Counted from the first letter of the stretch, positions 16,696 to 27,358 are shown. The stretch: DNA of 64,000 nt from Granulicella sp. L56 (GCF_009765835.1 NZ_LMUS01000006.1:1198438-1262437), one strand, 5' to 3'. The notes: a model not told the origin generated them from the letters alone. Translations and numbers: made by a program.

Positions 16696-19600
16696 TTAGA
16701 AGACGTACTTAAGGGAAAACTGAGCGATACGGGGATCACCCTGGGTGGAAGTGATCGTGCCGAAGCTCGAATTAGTAAAGGTAGTGTTGGGGTTGGCGAG
16801 CTGAGTGTGGTTAAGGACATTGAAGTACTCGGCGCGGAAGTCCAGCGTTGTTTCACGGTAGATGGGAAAGGAACGGATGATGGCGGCGTCCCAGTCGGTA
16901 AGAGAAGGGCCGCGGAAGGTGCCCTTGATTATGTTGCCGAAGCCGGTTCCGGGGCCACTGTTAACAGGCGCCGAGAAAGCAGCGTCATTCAGCCAGTTGA
17001 CGCAGGATTTGCCGGCGCCGCAGTGACCTCCTCCGACGACGTTGTTGTAAGCCGCCTTGGTAAAGTCGCGGTTGGGGCGGTCCTGGGTGAGGCCGGTGAG
17101 GGAGACGTCACTTCCCATATAAGGAGTGAGGACGTCGCCGGAGCGGAAGCGGACAAGCCCGGTAGTGCGCCAGCCGTTCACAAGGTAGTTGACCGCACGG
17201 AAGTCTGAATGCAGCTTGTGGAAGTTATAGACGTAGGACGCCGAAACGACCTGAGTATGGTCGATATCGGAGAGGCCACGGTCGAGGGCCTTGATGTCAG
17301 AGACGTAAGCCGCGGCGGGGATGTTGACTGCGTTGGACGGGTAGAGCGGGTAGACATAGGACTCCCCGGGGTTGACGTCTTCGGTATTGGAGATGCGGGT
17401 AGCCTGGGGCATGTCATCGTAAGACTTGGAGAAGGTGTAGTTGAACAGGACCGAGAAGTCGCGCGTCATGCTCTTCTGAAGCGTGGCCTGCAGCGAGTTG
17501 TAGTGAGCATTGCCGATCATCGCGGTTTCAACGATCTGCGAGTAGTCCGTGGCACAACCGGCGGAGGTGGTGCAGGGTCCAACGACAGGCGCGGTGTTAT
17601 AAACGCGGCGGGCATTGGTGCTGAGGCCGGAGCCGGTGTTGACGGCGGGGTTGAGCTCCAGGTTCACGAGCTGGTGATGGGAGGTGGAACCGACGTAGGC
17701 CAGGCGCATCGACCAGCTCGGGGCAAGCTGCTGCTCGACGATCAGGTTGAAGTCATTGGTAACCGGAACCTGAAAGTTGCCGGAGGGATCGTATTCCGCG
17801 ACCTGGAAGGCGTTGGGGAAGACTTTATCCTTCGGGAATGGCAGGGTGAAAGGGAAGGGGTTGGATACCGCGCCAACTGAACATCCAGTGCAGTAGGGGT
17901 TGCTGAAGGGACCACCGGGGTTGGCGCCTGCCACGGTCCCGTACATGCCGGGGTTAGTAAGCGCGAGCGAGATGGTGTTGGGGACGAAGCTGCCTTGGGT
18001 AAGATTGAAAAATGCAGGCAGGCGATCCTGGTAGAAGATGCCGAAGCCACCGCGGATGGCGGTTTTTCCGTCACCAAAGACGTCATAGGCGAAGCCGACG
18101 CGAGGCATGAACTGGGTATATTTATTGCGGACGCCATTGTGGGGGATGCCGGCGTCACCGCTGACAAGCAAGCCGGCAGGAAGGTTCGTATAGACCTGCG
18201 ATGTTTGGCCGGCAGCATAGGCCGAAGGACGCATCTCGGTCATGAGGTTGTGGCGATCGGTCCAGGGGGCAAAGGACTCCCAGCGCACGCCGTAGTTAAG
18301 CTGCAGGCGGCGGGTAGCTTTCCAACTGTCCTGAGCATAGATTCCAGGAAAGTGGTTACGGTCATTGACCAACTCATAGTTGCCCTGACCGAAACTACTC
18401 ATAAAGCCCATGAGGTAGTTGCCGTAGGCATTCGGGTAGGAGTAGGTGTTTGAGCCGATCTTGTTCGTGACGCTGTTGAAGCCGAAGGCTCCGTACGACG
18501 TGTAGACATTGGTGACGTCGACCTTGGAGAGCTCGAAGTGGCCGCCAAAGGCGAAGTTGTGGCTGCCCTTGACCCAGTGAAGATCGTCGTTGAAGGAATA
18601 GTTATTGCGACCCCAGGCGGCATACGCGGAGGAACTGGCGCCGAAGTAGCCGCTGATCGTCGCCGAGAGGAAGGGACCGGTCGCGGGCTGCCAGATATTA
18701 GTGACCCCGTAGTCGGTGATGTTTGGGCTGCCTGGAGGGCCGCCGCGGAGGGCAACCTCACGCTGATAGTTGAGCACCAGCGAGTTCAGGAGGTGATCGG
18801 TGAAGACGTGAGTCTCTGATAGCAGTGCATTCTGGTAGCGAGTGTTGAAGTAAGAGGCGTAGCTCAGGAGGTTGTTGGGATTGAAGACGCCGGACTGGGT
18901 GTACCAGTCGTAGAAGTAGCGGCCGAAGAGATGATCGCGGGAGCCCAGGTCGTGATCGACGCGGGCGGTGTACTCGTCAAAGGACTGAAGGACGGGTTTG
19001 GAGTAGTTGACAAGGTTCCCGATGAGGCCGGCACCGGCATCGGAGGTTGCGGTGGGAAAGTGCGACTGGTAGTTGACCGAGGCCGGATCGAAGGCCGACT
19101 GCGGGATGTGGTTGAACGGGTAGATGACATTGGTGAAGGGATTGCGGACCTGCTGGCTGGCAGTGATGCAGGTTCCGCTGCCATCGAAGCCAGCCTTACA
19201 GAGATTGCCGAGGTCGGCATAAGCAGCCAGATCGCCCGAGGGGGTGCGGCCTTCTTCCGCAAGCGTGGGAACCGTGCTGCTGGCCGTAGAGATCTGGTTG
19301 GCGATCGTGTGCTGATAACCAAAGAAAAACTGGGTAGTTTTGCCCGTGGAGAGATGCGGGATGATGACAGGGCCGCCAATCGTGCCGCCGAACTGGTGAC
19401 GATGGAGGTTGTCGGCAACGGTAGCGAAGTAGGGACGTGCGTTGAAGTAGCCGTTACGGAAGAATTCAAACGCGGAGCCATGGAATTGCGAGGTCCCGGC
19501 CTTAGTGACGATGTTGACGACAGCACCAGCACTCTGGCCGAACTGAGCGTCGTAGTTGCTCGTCTGGATGCTGAACTCCTGCACGGCATCGGGCATGGGA

Positions 19601-20280
19601 AAGGGGGCGTTGACATTCGTGAGTTCGTCAACGTTGTTGCCACCGTCGAGCAGGTAGTTGGACTGATTCGGCAGGGTGCCATTCGAAGTGATGACCACGG
19701 CCGCGGGAAAAGTCTTGCCGTTGCCCTGGTTAACGCCGTTGCCTTCGTTGGTGGCATCTCCTACGCCGGCGACGAGAGTCATGAGCGAGGCAGCATTGCG
19801 GCCATTGAGCGGCAGGTCGACGACGCGCTCGTGGTCGATGACCTGCGACAGGGTGCCGGTGGTGGTGTCGACCTGAGGCGGTGCGGTCGAGACGTCAATG
19901 GTCTGAGTGGCGGCCCCAACGGCAAGCTTCGGATTGACGGTCAGAGACTGGTTGGCTTGAAGAACGGCCTTCTGATCATAAAGCTGGAACCCTGACGCAG
20001 TGACCTTGAAGTCATAGCTGGCGGGCGGGAGCGCGGTGAAGACGAACGTGCCGTTCTGGCTGGACGTGACCGTGGTTTCGTGACCGGTGTCGACCTGGGT
20101 AGCGGTTACGCTGGCACTGGCGATGGCAGCACCGGAGGGGTCTGTCACTATTCCGGAGACCGAGCCATAGCCCTGCGCGAGTACATGGGAGACGGACAAG
20201 GTGAAGAAGGCCAGGATTACCAAAAGAGAACATAGCCATGGATGTTCCTGCTGCGGAATAAGTCTTGGTATGGATTTCAT
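16696..20280 (-). CDS. TonB-dependent outer-membrane receptor, Oar type (receptor 1)
   Basis: About 1194 residues from the ATG at 20280. The open frame upstream to 20454 crosses the terminator of the next receptor and is not used. A signal peptide ends near VLAQ. The carboxypeptidase-regulatory-like domain follows (SGIVTDPSGAAIASASVTAT), then a plug with DLPLNGRNAASL and LDGGNNVDELTN, then a long beta-barrel ending in FSLKYVF with C-terminal Phe for BAM recognition. Such receptors import large ligands, probably oligosaccharides, with TonB energy. It has no TPR gene directly after it. The Shine-Dalgarno is weak. A 17-bp hairpin lies downstream. Confidence 0.93.
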   Translation of the reverse strand: MKSIPRLIPQQEHPWLCSLLVILAFFTLSVSHVLAQGYGSVSGIVTDPSGAAIASASVTATQVDTGHETTVTSSQNGTFVFTALPPASYDFKVTASGFQLYDQKAVLQANQSLTVNPKLAVGAATQTIDVSTAPPQVDTTTGTLSQVIDHERVVDLPLNGRNAASLMTLVAGVGDATNEGNGVNQGNGKTFPAAVVITSNGTLPNQSNYLLDGGNNVDELTNVNAPFPMPDAVQEFSIQTSNYDAQFGQSAGAVVNIVTKAGTSQFHGSAFEFFRNGYFNARPYFATVADNLHRHQFGGTIGGPVIIPHLSTGKTTQFFFGYQHTIANQISTASSTVPTLAEEGRTPSGDLAAYADLGNLCKAGFDGSGTCITASQQVRNPFTNVIYPFNHIPQSAFDPASVNYQSHFPTATSDAGAGLIGNLVNYSKPVLQSFDEYTARVDHDLGSRDHLFGRYFYDWYTQSGVFNPNNLLSYASYFNTRYQNALLSETHVFTDHLLNSLVLNYQREVALRGGPPGSPNITDYGVTNIWQPATGPFLSATISGYFGASSSAYAAWGRNNYSFNDDLHWVKGSHNFAFGGHFELSKVDVTNVYTSYGAFGFNSVTNKIGSNTYSYPNAYGNYLMGFMSSFGQGNYELVNDRNHFPGIYAQDSWKATRRLQLNYGVRWESFAPWTDRHNLMTEMRPSAYAAGQTSQVYTNLPAGLLVSGDAGIPHNGVRNKYTQFMPRVGFAYDVFGDGKTAIRGGFGIFYQDRLPAFFNLTQGSFVPNTISLALTNPGMYGTVAGANPGGPFSNPYCTGCSVGAVSNPFPFTLPFPKDKVFPNAFQVAEYDPSGNFQVPVTNDFNLIVEQQLAPSWSMRLAYVGSTSHHQLVNLELNPAVNTGSGLSTNARRVYNTAPVVGPCTTSAGCATDYSQIVETAMIGNAHYNSLQATLQKSMTRDFSVLFNYTFSKSYDDMPQATRISNTEDVNPGESYVYPLYPSNAVNIPAAAYVSDIKALDRGLSDIDHTQVVSASYVYNFHKLHSDFRAVNYLVNGWRTTGLVRFRSGDVLTPYMGSDVSLTGLTQDRPNRDFTKAAYNNVVGGGHCGAGKSCVNWLNDAAFSAPVNSGPGTGFGNIIKGTFRGPSLTDWDAAIIRSFPIYRETTLDFRAEYFNVLNHTQLANPNTTFTNSSFGTITSTQGDPRIAQFSLKYVF

Positions 20281-20433
20281 GATGTGGGCACTGTAGCTGC
20301 CATATTTCGCGACTGTCAAGAGGAAGCAGAAAAACCGGAGGGGCTGAGAGCTATCTGCAAGAAAATAAAAGGTGAGCTTCCGCGCAATGGGCAGGTTCTT
20401 GGAAGCCTCTGTGAGCCATGTTCCTGATTTGGC

Positions 20434-20469
20434 AAAAAAAGCGGCGGCATCCATCGAGAATGCCGCCGC
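20434..20469 (-). terminator. Rho-independent terminator of receptor 2
   Basis: A perfect 10-bp stem (20441-20450 with 20460-20469) is followed on the minus strand by seven T (20434-20440). It lies 25 bases past the receptor 2 stop and insulates it from receptor 1. Confidence 0.95.
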
Positions 20470-20493
20470 CCAATCTTCATCGATTGCTGTCGG

Positions 20494-23400
20494 TTAGAAA
20501 AGAAGCTTCAGCGAGAACTGCATCTGTCTCGGAAAGTTCTGCTGCGTCGAGCCGACCGTTCCATAGCCCGACCACGCTCCCGGCTGGTTTGGATCAGCCA
20601 CGCTGGTAACACGGACAGGCGCCTGTTCCGGTGAACCAGTGTTTGGTCCGCCGAAGATTGGCGTGTTCGTAGCGTTGTAGACCTCTGCCTTGAACTCCAG
20701 CTTCGCGGCTTCAGTGATGGAGAACTTCTTCCCCAATCCCAGTGCCGTCTGCCCCGCGTTCGGGTTCCGCAGCTTCGTCGTAACCGGCAACTGCGTCACC
20801 GCCGTATACTCCGGGAACGTTGTGAAGCATTGGTTCTCGCTGTTGTTCAGGTAGCTTTTATACGACCGATGCGCTGGCCGCTCGTTGTACTGGCCGCAGG
20901 TGTATATATCGTTGTTGGGGAAGCCGGCAGGTGTACCGCCGGCGTTGGTGAACGTCCAATCCAGTTGCCAACCATTCACTACCTCGCCCAACACCCCATG
21001 CGCGTTAGCCAGGTAGGCTCCACCACGTCCGATCGGCAGACCATACACCCCGCTGAACGCAAAGTCCCACGGACGGTCGCTGGGATCGACCGCGTTGTAC
21101 GGCTTGGCATCGACGAGACCGGCACCATTGTTGTTGAGCAAGCCGGTGGCCGACATTAGCCGCGACCAGGTGAACGACCCCAGGAAGCTGAGCCCGTTGC
21201 CGAAAGCGCGCCCATGAGAGAAGCGCTTCTCCAGCTTTGCCAGCATGGCGTTGTAGTGGCTGAAGCCGCCCGCATTGGTGTAAACGTACAGATTGCCATC
21301 AAATTGCGGATAGGGCACCATCAGGTACTTCGCCTGGATGGTGGGATTTTGCCCAAGCGAAACCGTCTTCGGCAGCACCCCATAGAACGGGTTCGTTACC
21401 TGCTGATCGAGATAGTTGGGGTCGTCGTGTCCCTTCTGGAAGTCTGATGCGCTGATCCCATTTATCTGCAAAGAGTCCCGCAGCCGTGTGGTATGCGCTC
21501 CCAGGTAAGCGAGATTACCCACCATCCCAAAGGGCATCTGCACCTCGAACCCAAGGGTGAACTGCTGCACAATTGGAATCTTGCGATCGCGCTGATCGAT
21601 TCCAAAACCCTGGCCTACCAGCGCCAACGCTCCTTGTGAGGTGCCTGGAGGAGTGGCGTATCCATTCGGAAACGGGGTGCCGCTGCGGAAGTCAGTTGCC
21701 GGATGCAGACCTCCGTCCGGAGTTGAGTTGTAGCCTGTGTCCTGGGTAAACGCAGACGCTCCGCCCAATTCGATCCCGAACGCCTTCGAGATGGTATATC
21801 CCCCATGAAAGACGATGAAGCGGTTCGGGGCAAAAGAAAGGCCGAGCTTCGGCTGCCAGTACGCACTATGTTCGTCATACGCCGGAAGTTTACTGCTGGC
21901 AAACTGCGCTGCGCCAAGAATAGGATTGACCATCGTCGCTCCATTGGGCAGCACATTGCCCGCCGGATAGTTGATCATGCCTGAGATTGGGTTTGAGCAC
22001 GTCAGACAAATTCCTGCCAGCAGGCGATTATGCCGCTCTGTGGGTGACAGTTCGTCGTCCCATCGCAGACCCGCGTTGATGGCTAACTTGTCGTTGACCT
22101 TCCAGTCGTCCTGCACGAAGAAGCCATAGTACCTGTATGACTCATAGGGTGCGAACCCGTAGTGCACATTGCCGCTGTCCGCATATCCCATCAACGTCTC
22201 AGCGATGGCAGAACCATCTTTGTTCGACTGAAACGGATTATTCTGCGTGAATCCCGTACCAAACCCGAAGGTACCATTCGGCTGACCGATCCCGCCCGAA
22301 ACATCGTGATACAGCGAGAACTCACCGCCATAGTGCAGCGTGTGCCGCCCCACTGTCTGCGTGATGGATGGGCCAAGGTCATAAGTCTCGAACATAGTTG
22401 GATCGCCTTGATTTCCGACGACGGACGAATAGCCGTCGCCGAACGAAAACTCAGGAGCGTAGTCATGAGTGGTAGTCGGCAACTGCGGCATATTCAACCC
22501 CAGATCACCTGGCGTAAGTTGCGCCTGGCCTGCCGATAGGGTTCCATCCGGTGCAAGGGTGTAGTAGCGGTTGAACGAAGCTCGCACGTCCGCTACGAGC
22601 GTGTTTGAAAAGGTATGCGTCAGGTCCAACACCTGCGTTATGCCCGAGCGGTAGTTGTTGATATTGCCCTGGATCGCCGCCCCTGTAAATCCGTTGCCGT
22701 TCCGATATTCAGTTCCCGACCACCACGTGAAAAGACCATACAGCCGGGTCTTGTCGGTGAAGTTGTAGTCCACACGCGCAATCGGCATGTTGTACCGGTA
22801 CCTGTCTTTTCCATTGAAAACGAAGTTGTTCTGGTACCCAGGCCGGTTCGGCGCCGGCATCAGCTTCAGGATATTCACGCCAATCGGACTGATCCGCGAA
22901 GCTGGAATCGTATTATTTGGGAAAGCCGCCCGCCCATACGTCGTGCAGCCACCACTCCCCGACGGAACCACGCAGGTAGTCGTATCCGGATCGTAGATTC
23001 CATTCGTCTTGTTGACTGCGGCAAGGTAGTTCGTCAGGTTAACATTTCCGCTGGCGTCTGGCAGCATATCTGCCGTAGGCACAGTGCCGACTATTGGTGC
23101 GGGCAGCACCTGGCGATAACCCTCGTAGCTGAAGAAGAAGAAGGCGTTGTGTTTCAGGAAGGGACCGCCGATGGTTCCTCCAAAGTCATGCTCGTTGTGA
23201 AACGACTTTGCTTCGTTCTGCTGGCTCGACTGGTAGGTGTTCGCATCGAACAGCGAGTTGCGCCACTTGTCAAACATGGTGCCATGAAAGTGAGGGGATC
23301 CGTTCTTGATAATGGTATTCACTGCGCCGCCGCCCACGCGCCCATACTGCGCGTCGAAGGTGATGGTCATTATTTTGACCTCCTGCACCGCGTCGATGGT

Positions 23401-24057
23401 CGGCGCGACGGTCCAGGTTCCCGCCGGTCCGCCGCCCTGTATCGAGATCGGCGCGCCATTCAGCAAAAACTGGTTCGTCGTTCCCGGCTGCCCGGTGATC
23501 GAATACGAATTCGAGGTGTCCCATGCTCGGGTTCCGGAGTAGCCGCCCGCGCCAAACTGGGTCTGCGTAAATCGCACGCCTGGCGTCAGCCCCATTAGCA
23601 TGTATACCTGGTTGCCGTTCAGCGGCAAATTCTGCACCAGCTCCGGATCTATGACCGTACCGCCGGAGGCATCCGTCGTCGCCAACTGAATTGTATTGGT
23701 GGATACCGTAACGGTCTCCGACTCTCCGCCAGCGGTCAGGCCCAGGTTCAGATTAATCTTCTGCGCCACATTGAGGACCAGGCCCGGCCGCTCCTCCGTC
23801 CGAAACCCCTTGGCCTTCACCGTGACCGTATAGGTCCCTGGCTGCACGAATGGGATCACGAAATACCCCTTCGCATTCGTGGTGATCTTGTAATCCTGCT
23901 CGTTGCTCTTCGCCTCCACCGCTGCGCCATCCACAACATAGCCTTTGGCATCGGTTACATTTCCTTGAATCGTACCCCTGTATTCCTGTGCTGCCGCTGG
24001 TAGCGAAAAAGATAGCGCTACCATAAAGCAGATGACGACTGGCCCAAATATCTTCAT
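20494..24057 (-). CDS. TonB-dependent outer-membrane receptor, Oar type (receptor 2)
   Basis: About 1187 residues from the ATG at 24057, with GGAGG seven bases upstream. A signal peptide ends near LPAAAQ. The regulatory-like domain (GTIQGNVTDAKGYVVDGAAV) is followed by a plug with NLPLNGNQVYMLMGLTPGV and FLLNGAPI, then DFGGTIGGPFLKHNAFFFFSYEG, typical of this receptor class, and a barrel ending in MQFSLKLLF. It lies in tandem with receptor 1 but the two are clearly different in sequence and have separate terminators. The probable role is uptake of a polysaccharide fragment. The sialate O-acetylesterase gene upstream on the same strand could act on the same substrate. Confidence 0.94.
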   Translation of the reverse strand: MKIFGPVVICFMVALSFSLPAAAQEYRGTIQGNVTDAKGYVVDGAAVEAKSNEQDYKITTNAKGYFVIPFVQPGTYTVTVKAKGFRTEERPGLVLNVAQKINLNLGLTAGGESETVTVSTNTIQLATTDASGGTVIDPELVQNLPLNGNQVYMLMGLTPGVRFTQTQFGAGGYSGTRAWDTSNSYSITGQPGTTNQFLLNGAPISIQGGGPAGTWTVAPTIDAVQEVKIMTITFDAQYGRVGGGAVNTIIKNGSPHFHGTMFDKWRNSLFDANTYQSSQQNEAKSFHNEHDFGGTIGGPFLKHNAFFFFSYEGYRQVLPAPIVGTVPTADMLPDASGNVNLTNYLAAVNKTNGIYDPDTTTCVVPSGSGGCTTYGRAAFPNNTIPASRISPIGVNILKLMPAPNRPGYQNNFVFNGKDRYRYNMPIARVDYNFTDKTRLYGLFTWWSGTEYRNGNGFTGAAIQGNINNYRSGITQVLDLTHTFSNTLVADVRASFNRYYTLAPDGTLSAGQAQLTPGDLGLNMPQLPTTTHDYAPEFSFGDGYSSVVGNQGDPTMFETYDLGPSITQTVGRHTLHYGGEFSLYHDVSGGIGQPNGTFGFGTGFTQNNPFQSNKDGSAIAETLMGYADSGNVHYGFAPYESYRYYGFFVQDDWKVNDKLAINAGLRWDDELSPTERHNRLLAGICLTCSNPISGMINYPAGNVLPNGATMVNPILGAAQFASSKLPAYDEHSAYWQPKLGLSFAPNRFIVFHGGYTISKAFGIELGGASAFTQDTGYNSTPDGGLHPATDFRSGTPFPNGYATPPGTSQGALALVGQGFGIDQRDRKIPIVQQFTLGFEVQMPFGMVGNLAYLGAHTTRLRDSLQINGISASDFQKGHDDPNYLDQQVTNPFYGVLPKTVSLGQNPTIQAKYLMVPYPQFDGNLYVYTNAGGFSHYNAMLAKLEKRFSHGRAFGNGLSFLGSFTWSRLMSATGLLNNNGAGLVDAKPYNAVDPSDRPWDFAFSGVYGLPIGRGGAYLANAHGVLGEVVNGWQLDWTFTNAGGTPAGFPNNDIYTCGQYNERPAHRSYKSYLNNSENQCFTTFPEYTAVTQLPVTTKLRNPNAGQTALGLGKKFSITEAAKLEFKAEVYNATNTPIFGGPNTGSPEQAPVRVTSVADPNQPGAWSGYGTVGSTQQNFPRQMQFSLKLLF

Positions 24058-24221
24058 AGAATTCCTCCAAAATACTGATAAATAAACTTGTTGGAAGACC
24101 ATGGCAGAGAAGATTTCAAATCGAAGAGCAGTTCAGTGTGATAGCGCAACCACTATAACTCGTGCATAGGAGAATTGGGGAGGAAAAATTTTGCACATTT
24201 CTTTATAAGTGAACCTCTATC

Positions 24222-24262
24222 AAAAGGTACGACAAGTGAGGCCACACCCGCCTCACCTGTCG
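24222..24262 (-). terminator. Rho-independent terminator of the acetylesterase gene
   Basis: A 13-bp stem with one G-U pair (24230-24242 with 24250-24262) and a 7-base loop is followed on the minus strand by TACCTTTT. It lies 20 bases past the stop of the gene at 24283. Confidence 0.85.
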
Positions 24263-24282
24263 CGTTCAAAAACTACGTTTCC

Positions 24283-25803
24283 TTACTCCGAGGTAAAGGT
24301 AGAGGCTGGAAGCCCCGCGCCATTGTAGAGATTGCCGTTCGTAACACTTTCCCACCCGTAACGTACATATTCCGGGTTCTTTACCGCAGCACTCCGCACC
24401 TCAACGGAAGAGCCATCGATCTTCGCCGTAGCTGGAACAAACTGCTTGTCCGCCCCCGCAACTTCAAACCCAGCTAACTCGCCGCCCTTGGCCGTTAAGC
24501 CATTGACGTGGTCGAACCAAACGCGCATTCCGTCACCATCGCGCGTGGCCTGACGGAACATTGGCCCCGAGTAATCCACAGCCTCTCCGTAGACCATGCC
24601 GCGCGCAGCCACCGCCAATCGCGCTCCCACCGTCTGCTTGTCCGGCGGATGCACATTGTCCGGCGTGCCCACGTCCAGCGACACGGCCATCGCTGTATTG
24701 CTCACCGCCAGCGTCCGCCGCTGCTGGTCGCGCACCATTCCCCAATGCTCGCCGGGGGAATGAAAGCTGGAGATCTGCACGAAGAGAAACGGAAAGTTCC
24801 CCTCCTGCCAGTGATTGCGCCAGTCCCCAATCATCGCTGAAAAAGATCTCGCATAGAGCGGCGCGGTCGCCGGTGCGCTGTCGGTCTCGCCCTGGTACCA
24901 GATCACTCCCTTGATCGAATACGGCGTCATCGGCGCAATCATTCCGTTGAACAAAGCTGCCGGCAGCCAGGACGTCTCGTCCGGATGCCAGGAATGTTTC
25001 GGCAACGGCCGATGGGCAGCGAGCGCCGCCGCATCCTCTCGCTTCTCGGCAGCCTCCACTCTGACCGCTCTGCTCTGCTCATCCGCGAATCGCGCACGCG
25101 TCGCAAAGATCGGCATCAGCGATGCATCCGCGCCAATTCCGTCCAGGCTGATCCACGAAGCTACCGGCGTTCCGCCCCACGTCGCATCGATCAGGCCGAT
25201 AGGAACGTGCTCCTTCCGGCTGATCTCCCTGCCAAAAAAGTACGCGACCGCCGAAAAACTGGCTGCCGTCTCCGGTGTGCACAGCGTCCATGTCCCATCG
25301 ACGTCCTCGACCGGCACATCCGAGCTTTTATGCTCGATCCGAAGCAGCCGTACCGTGGGTACCGTGGCGTTGGCAATCTCCTCCGCACCATTTTTCAACA
25401 CCGTATTGCCGCCAAAGCCCTTCAGCGGAAACTCCATGTTCGACTGGCCCGACGCAACCCACACATCCCCAATCAAAACATCCGAAACCGTCACCGTCGA
25501 GGCCGCGCCGCCTGAACTGCCCTGCGCCGTCAGCGTATACGGCCCGCCAGCCTGCTCCGGCATCAGCCACAGGTTCCACTCGCCTTCCGCATTCGCCTCC
25601 ACAGAGCGCGTCTGCGCATGGAAGCGCACCGTAACCTTCTCCTCGGGCTCCGACCATCCCCACACATGAATGGGAGCCTCACGCTGCAGCACAGTATGAT
25701 CGCTGAACAAATGTGGAAGACGAATCTCCGCAGCTGCACTTCCCGCGACGGGAAGAAGAAAAAACACTAAAGCCCCAACCAATTTCAGCCTCTGATTCAG
25801 CAT
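24283..25803 (-). CDS. Secreted sialate O-acetylesterase-type carbohydrate esterase
   Basis: About 506 residues from the ATG at 25803, where a preceding TTG is ignored. A signal peptide ends near GSAAA. The SGNH-hydrolase serine is Ser121 in WVASGQSNMEFPL, and the later DNVHPPDK supplies the catalytic Asp/His. GVIWYQGETD is also typical of this family. The family removes O-acetyl groups from sialic acid or from plant polysaccharides such as pectin and xylan. With the GH28, GH51 and GH27 genes here, a plant acetyl-ester substrate seems more likely than sialate, but this is inference. It sits upstream of receptor 2 and ends in a clear terminator. Confidence 0.93.
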   Translation of the reverse strand: MLNQRLKLVGALVFFLLPVAGSAAAEIRLPHLFSDHTVLQREAPIHVWGWSEPEEKVTVRFHAQTRSVEANAEGEWNLWLMPEQAGGPYTLTAQGSSGGAASTVTVSDVLIGDVWVASGQSNMEFPLKGFGGNTVLKNGAEEIANATVPTVRLLRIEHKSSDVPVEDVDGTWTLCTPETAASFSAVAYFFGREISRKEHVPIGLIDATWGGTPVASWISLDGIGADASLMPIFATRARFADEQSRAVRVEAAEKREDAAALAAHRPLPKHSWHPDETSWLPAALFNGMIAPMTPYSIKGVIWYQGETDSAPATAPLYARSFSAMIGDWRNHWQEGNFPFLFVQISSFHSPGEHWGMVRDQQRRTLAVSNTAMAVSLDVGTPDNVHPPDKQTVGARLAVAARGMVYGEAVDYSGPMFRQATRDGDGMRVWFDHVNGLTAKGGELAGFEVAGADKQFVPATAKIDGSSVEVRSAAVKNPEYVRYGWESVTNGNLYNGAGLPASTFTSE

Positions 25804-25903
25804 CAAGTCCAGTCCTCTCGGAAGGTTCGCGACGAAACTCGATGGCTCGTCAACACCTCGATGACGATACCATCCCTTCGCCGCAGCCTTCCATGAAGCC
25901 GTC

Positions 25904-27145
25904 TTACGCCTCCATCAGTTCGTCCTCAATGGTCAGCGGATGATGTTCGTACTGGCCGCCGGTCTTGTCTCCCACCGCATGGCGCAGAAACGCCAACCCG
26001 ATCAGCCCGAGCGCCAGGACACTGACTCCCGTCCACTTCCAATGGACCCACGCCACCGTTGCCAGCGCCGACCCCACCGCCGCACCGCTGAAGTAGACCG
26101 TCATATAGACCGTGTTCAGACGGCTCCGCGCCGACGCATCCAACCCGAAGATCCGCGTCTGGTTTGCCACCTGCGTCATCTGCGCGCCCATATCCAACAC
26201 CACGACGCCAACGATCAGCAGAACCATATGCAGCGCCGTCGAAAGCCGCGCACTCTCCTCGCCCCACAGCAGAAGATACGAGACTGCCAGCAGCGATATC
26301 CCTACCGACACCACCCACCGCGAGCCGTGCTTATCCGACATGCGCCCCGCAATCGGAGCCACCAGCGCACCCGCGGCACCCACTACGCCAAATGTTCCGG
26401 CAACTCCCGCCCCCAGGCCATAGTGGCTATAAAGCATGAAGGCCAGTGTCGTCCAGAAGCAGCTAAACGAAGCAAACACCAGTGCCCCCAACTCGCTGGA
26501 CTCGCGCAGCAGCGGCTGTGTCCGGTACAAGGTCCACAGCGATTTCATGGCATCGGCATACCGCAGCTTCTGTTTTGGCGGCAGCTTAGGCATCTTCCGC
26601 CATAGTAGCGGCACAAACGCCGCATTGATAATCGCAGCGACGATGAACACGGAACGCCAGCCGGTAATATGGCTCACCCATCCGGCGAAGGTCCGCGCCA
26701 GCAAAATGCCCAGCAACAGGCCGGTCATCACAATGCCGATCGCCCGCCCTCTCTGTTCGTCCGACACCAGGTCCGGAGCAATCGGCAACACAACGTGCGT
26801 CACCGAAGCAAAAACTCCAATCAGGGCGCTCCCTGCAATCAGCCAGCCCAGGGTCGGAGCCAGTGCCACCAGCACCAGCGCCACCGCGACAGCGGCAAAC
26901 ATACGCATCATCAGCGCACGCCGCTCCAGCAGATCGCCCAGCGGAACAAAGAACAGCAGCCCCAACGCGTAGCCAACCTGCGTCGCCACGGCAACAAAGC
27001 CGGTGCGCCCGGCGGCCGCCCCATAGGTATGGCCCATCTCCAGCAAAAGCGGCTGGTTGTAATACATGGTGGAGACGCCCACAGCACAGGCCAGCCCAAG
27101 AAAGGGCAGCGGCGCGCGGGATGCGGCACTGGAAGTCTTCGTCAT
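25904..27145 (-). CDS. MFS transporter, probable efflux carrier
   Basis: A 413-residue inner-membrane protein with about twelve hydrophobic helices. The N-terminal half contains MYYNQPLLLEMG and the loop GDLLERRALMM between helices 2 and 3, the MFS signature A. The second half has the matching GRMSDKHGSRWV. This resembles the YgaY/AraJ/chloramphenicol-type efflux carriers. The substrate is unknown. The ATG at 27145 is the first in frame. It stands between the acyl-CoA dehydrogenase and the acetylesterase genes on the same strand, with gaps of about 100-200 bases, and a functional link is not evident. Confidence 0.92.
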   Translation of the reverse strand: MTKTSSAASRAPLPFLGLACAVGVSTMYYNQPLLLEMGHTYGAAAGRTGFVAVATQVGYALGLLFFVPLGDLLERRALMMRMFAAVAVALVLVALAPTLGWLIAGSALIGVFASVTHVVLPIAPDLVSDEQRGRAIGIVMTGLLLGILLARTFAGWVSHITGWRSVFIVAAIINAAFVPLLWRKMPKLPPKQKLRYADAMKSLWTLYRTQPLLRESSELGALVFASFSCFWTTLAFMLYSHYGLGAGVAGTFGVVGAAGALVAPIAGRMSDKHGSRWVVSVGISLLAVSYLLLWGEESARLSTALHMVLLIVGVVVLDMGAQMTQVANQTRIFGLDASARSRLNTVYMTVYFSGAAVGSALATVAWVHWKWTGVSVLALGLIGLAFLRHAVGDKTGGQYEHHPLTIEDELMEA

Positions 27146-27211
27146 GATTTAAGAGGCCTGACCACTAGTGTAAAACGACCCGCGCCTCAACGCTTAGGAC
27201 ACATTCCACGG

Positions 27212-27250
27212 AGGGTGCCCCATGTCCCGATTCTGGGACATGGGTTTCCA
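27212..27250. repeat. REP-like element, copy 1
   Basis: A 10-bp inverted repeat CCCATGTCCC/GGGACATGGG around GATTCT, in the context AGGGTGCC before it. A second copy lies at 29652-29685 with the same layout. It is in the gap upstream of the MFS gene. Confidence 0.7.
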
Positions 27251-27358
27251 CTGCTTCAACCAACCCAAAATTTGAAGTACATGCAGACAGCATTGAAATC
27301 GTCGCAACACTATCGCCGTCGCTCTTGCCTGCTGGTCCCTAAGCCCTGATCCCTGGCG

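Noticed and set aside
20281..20454. 58-residue N-terminal extension of receptor 1
   Set aside because: It crosses the receptor 2 terminator and would bury the signal peptide.
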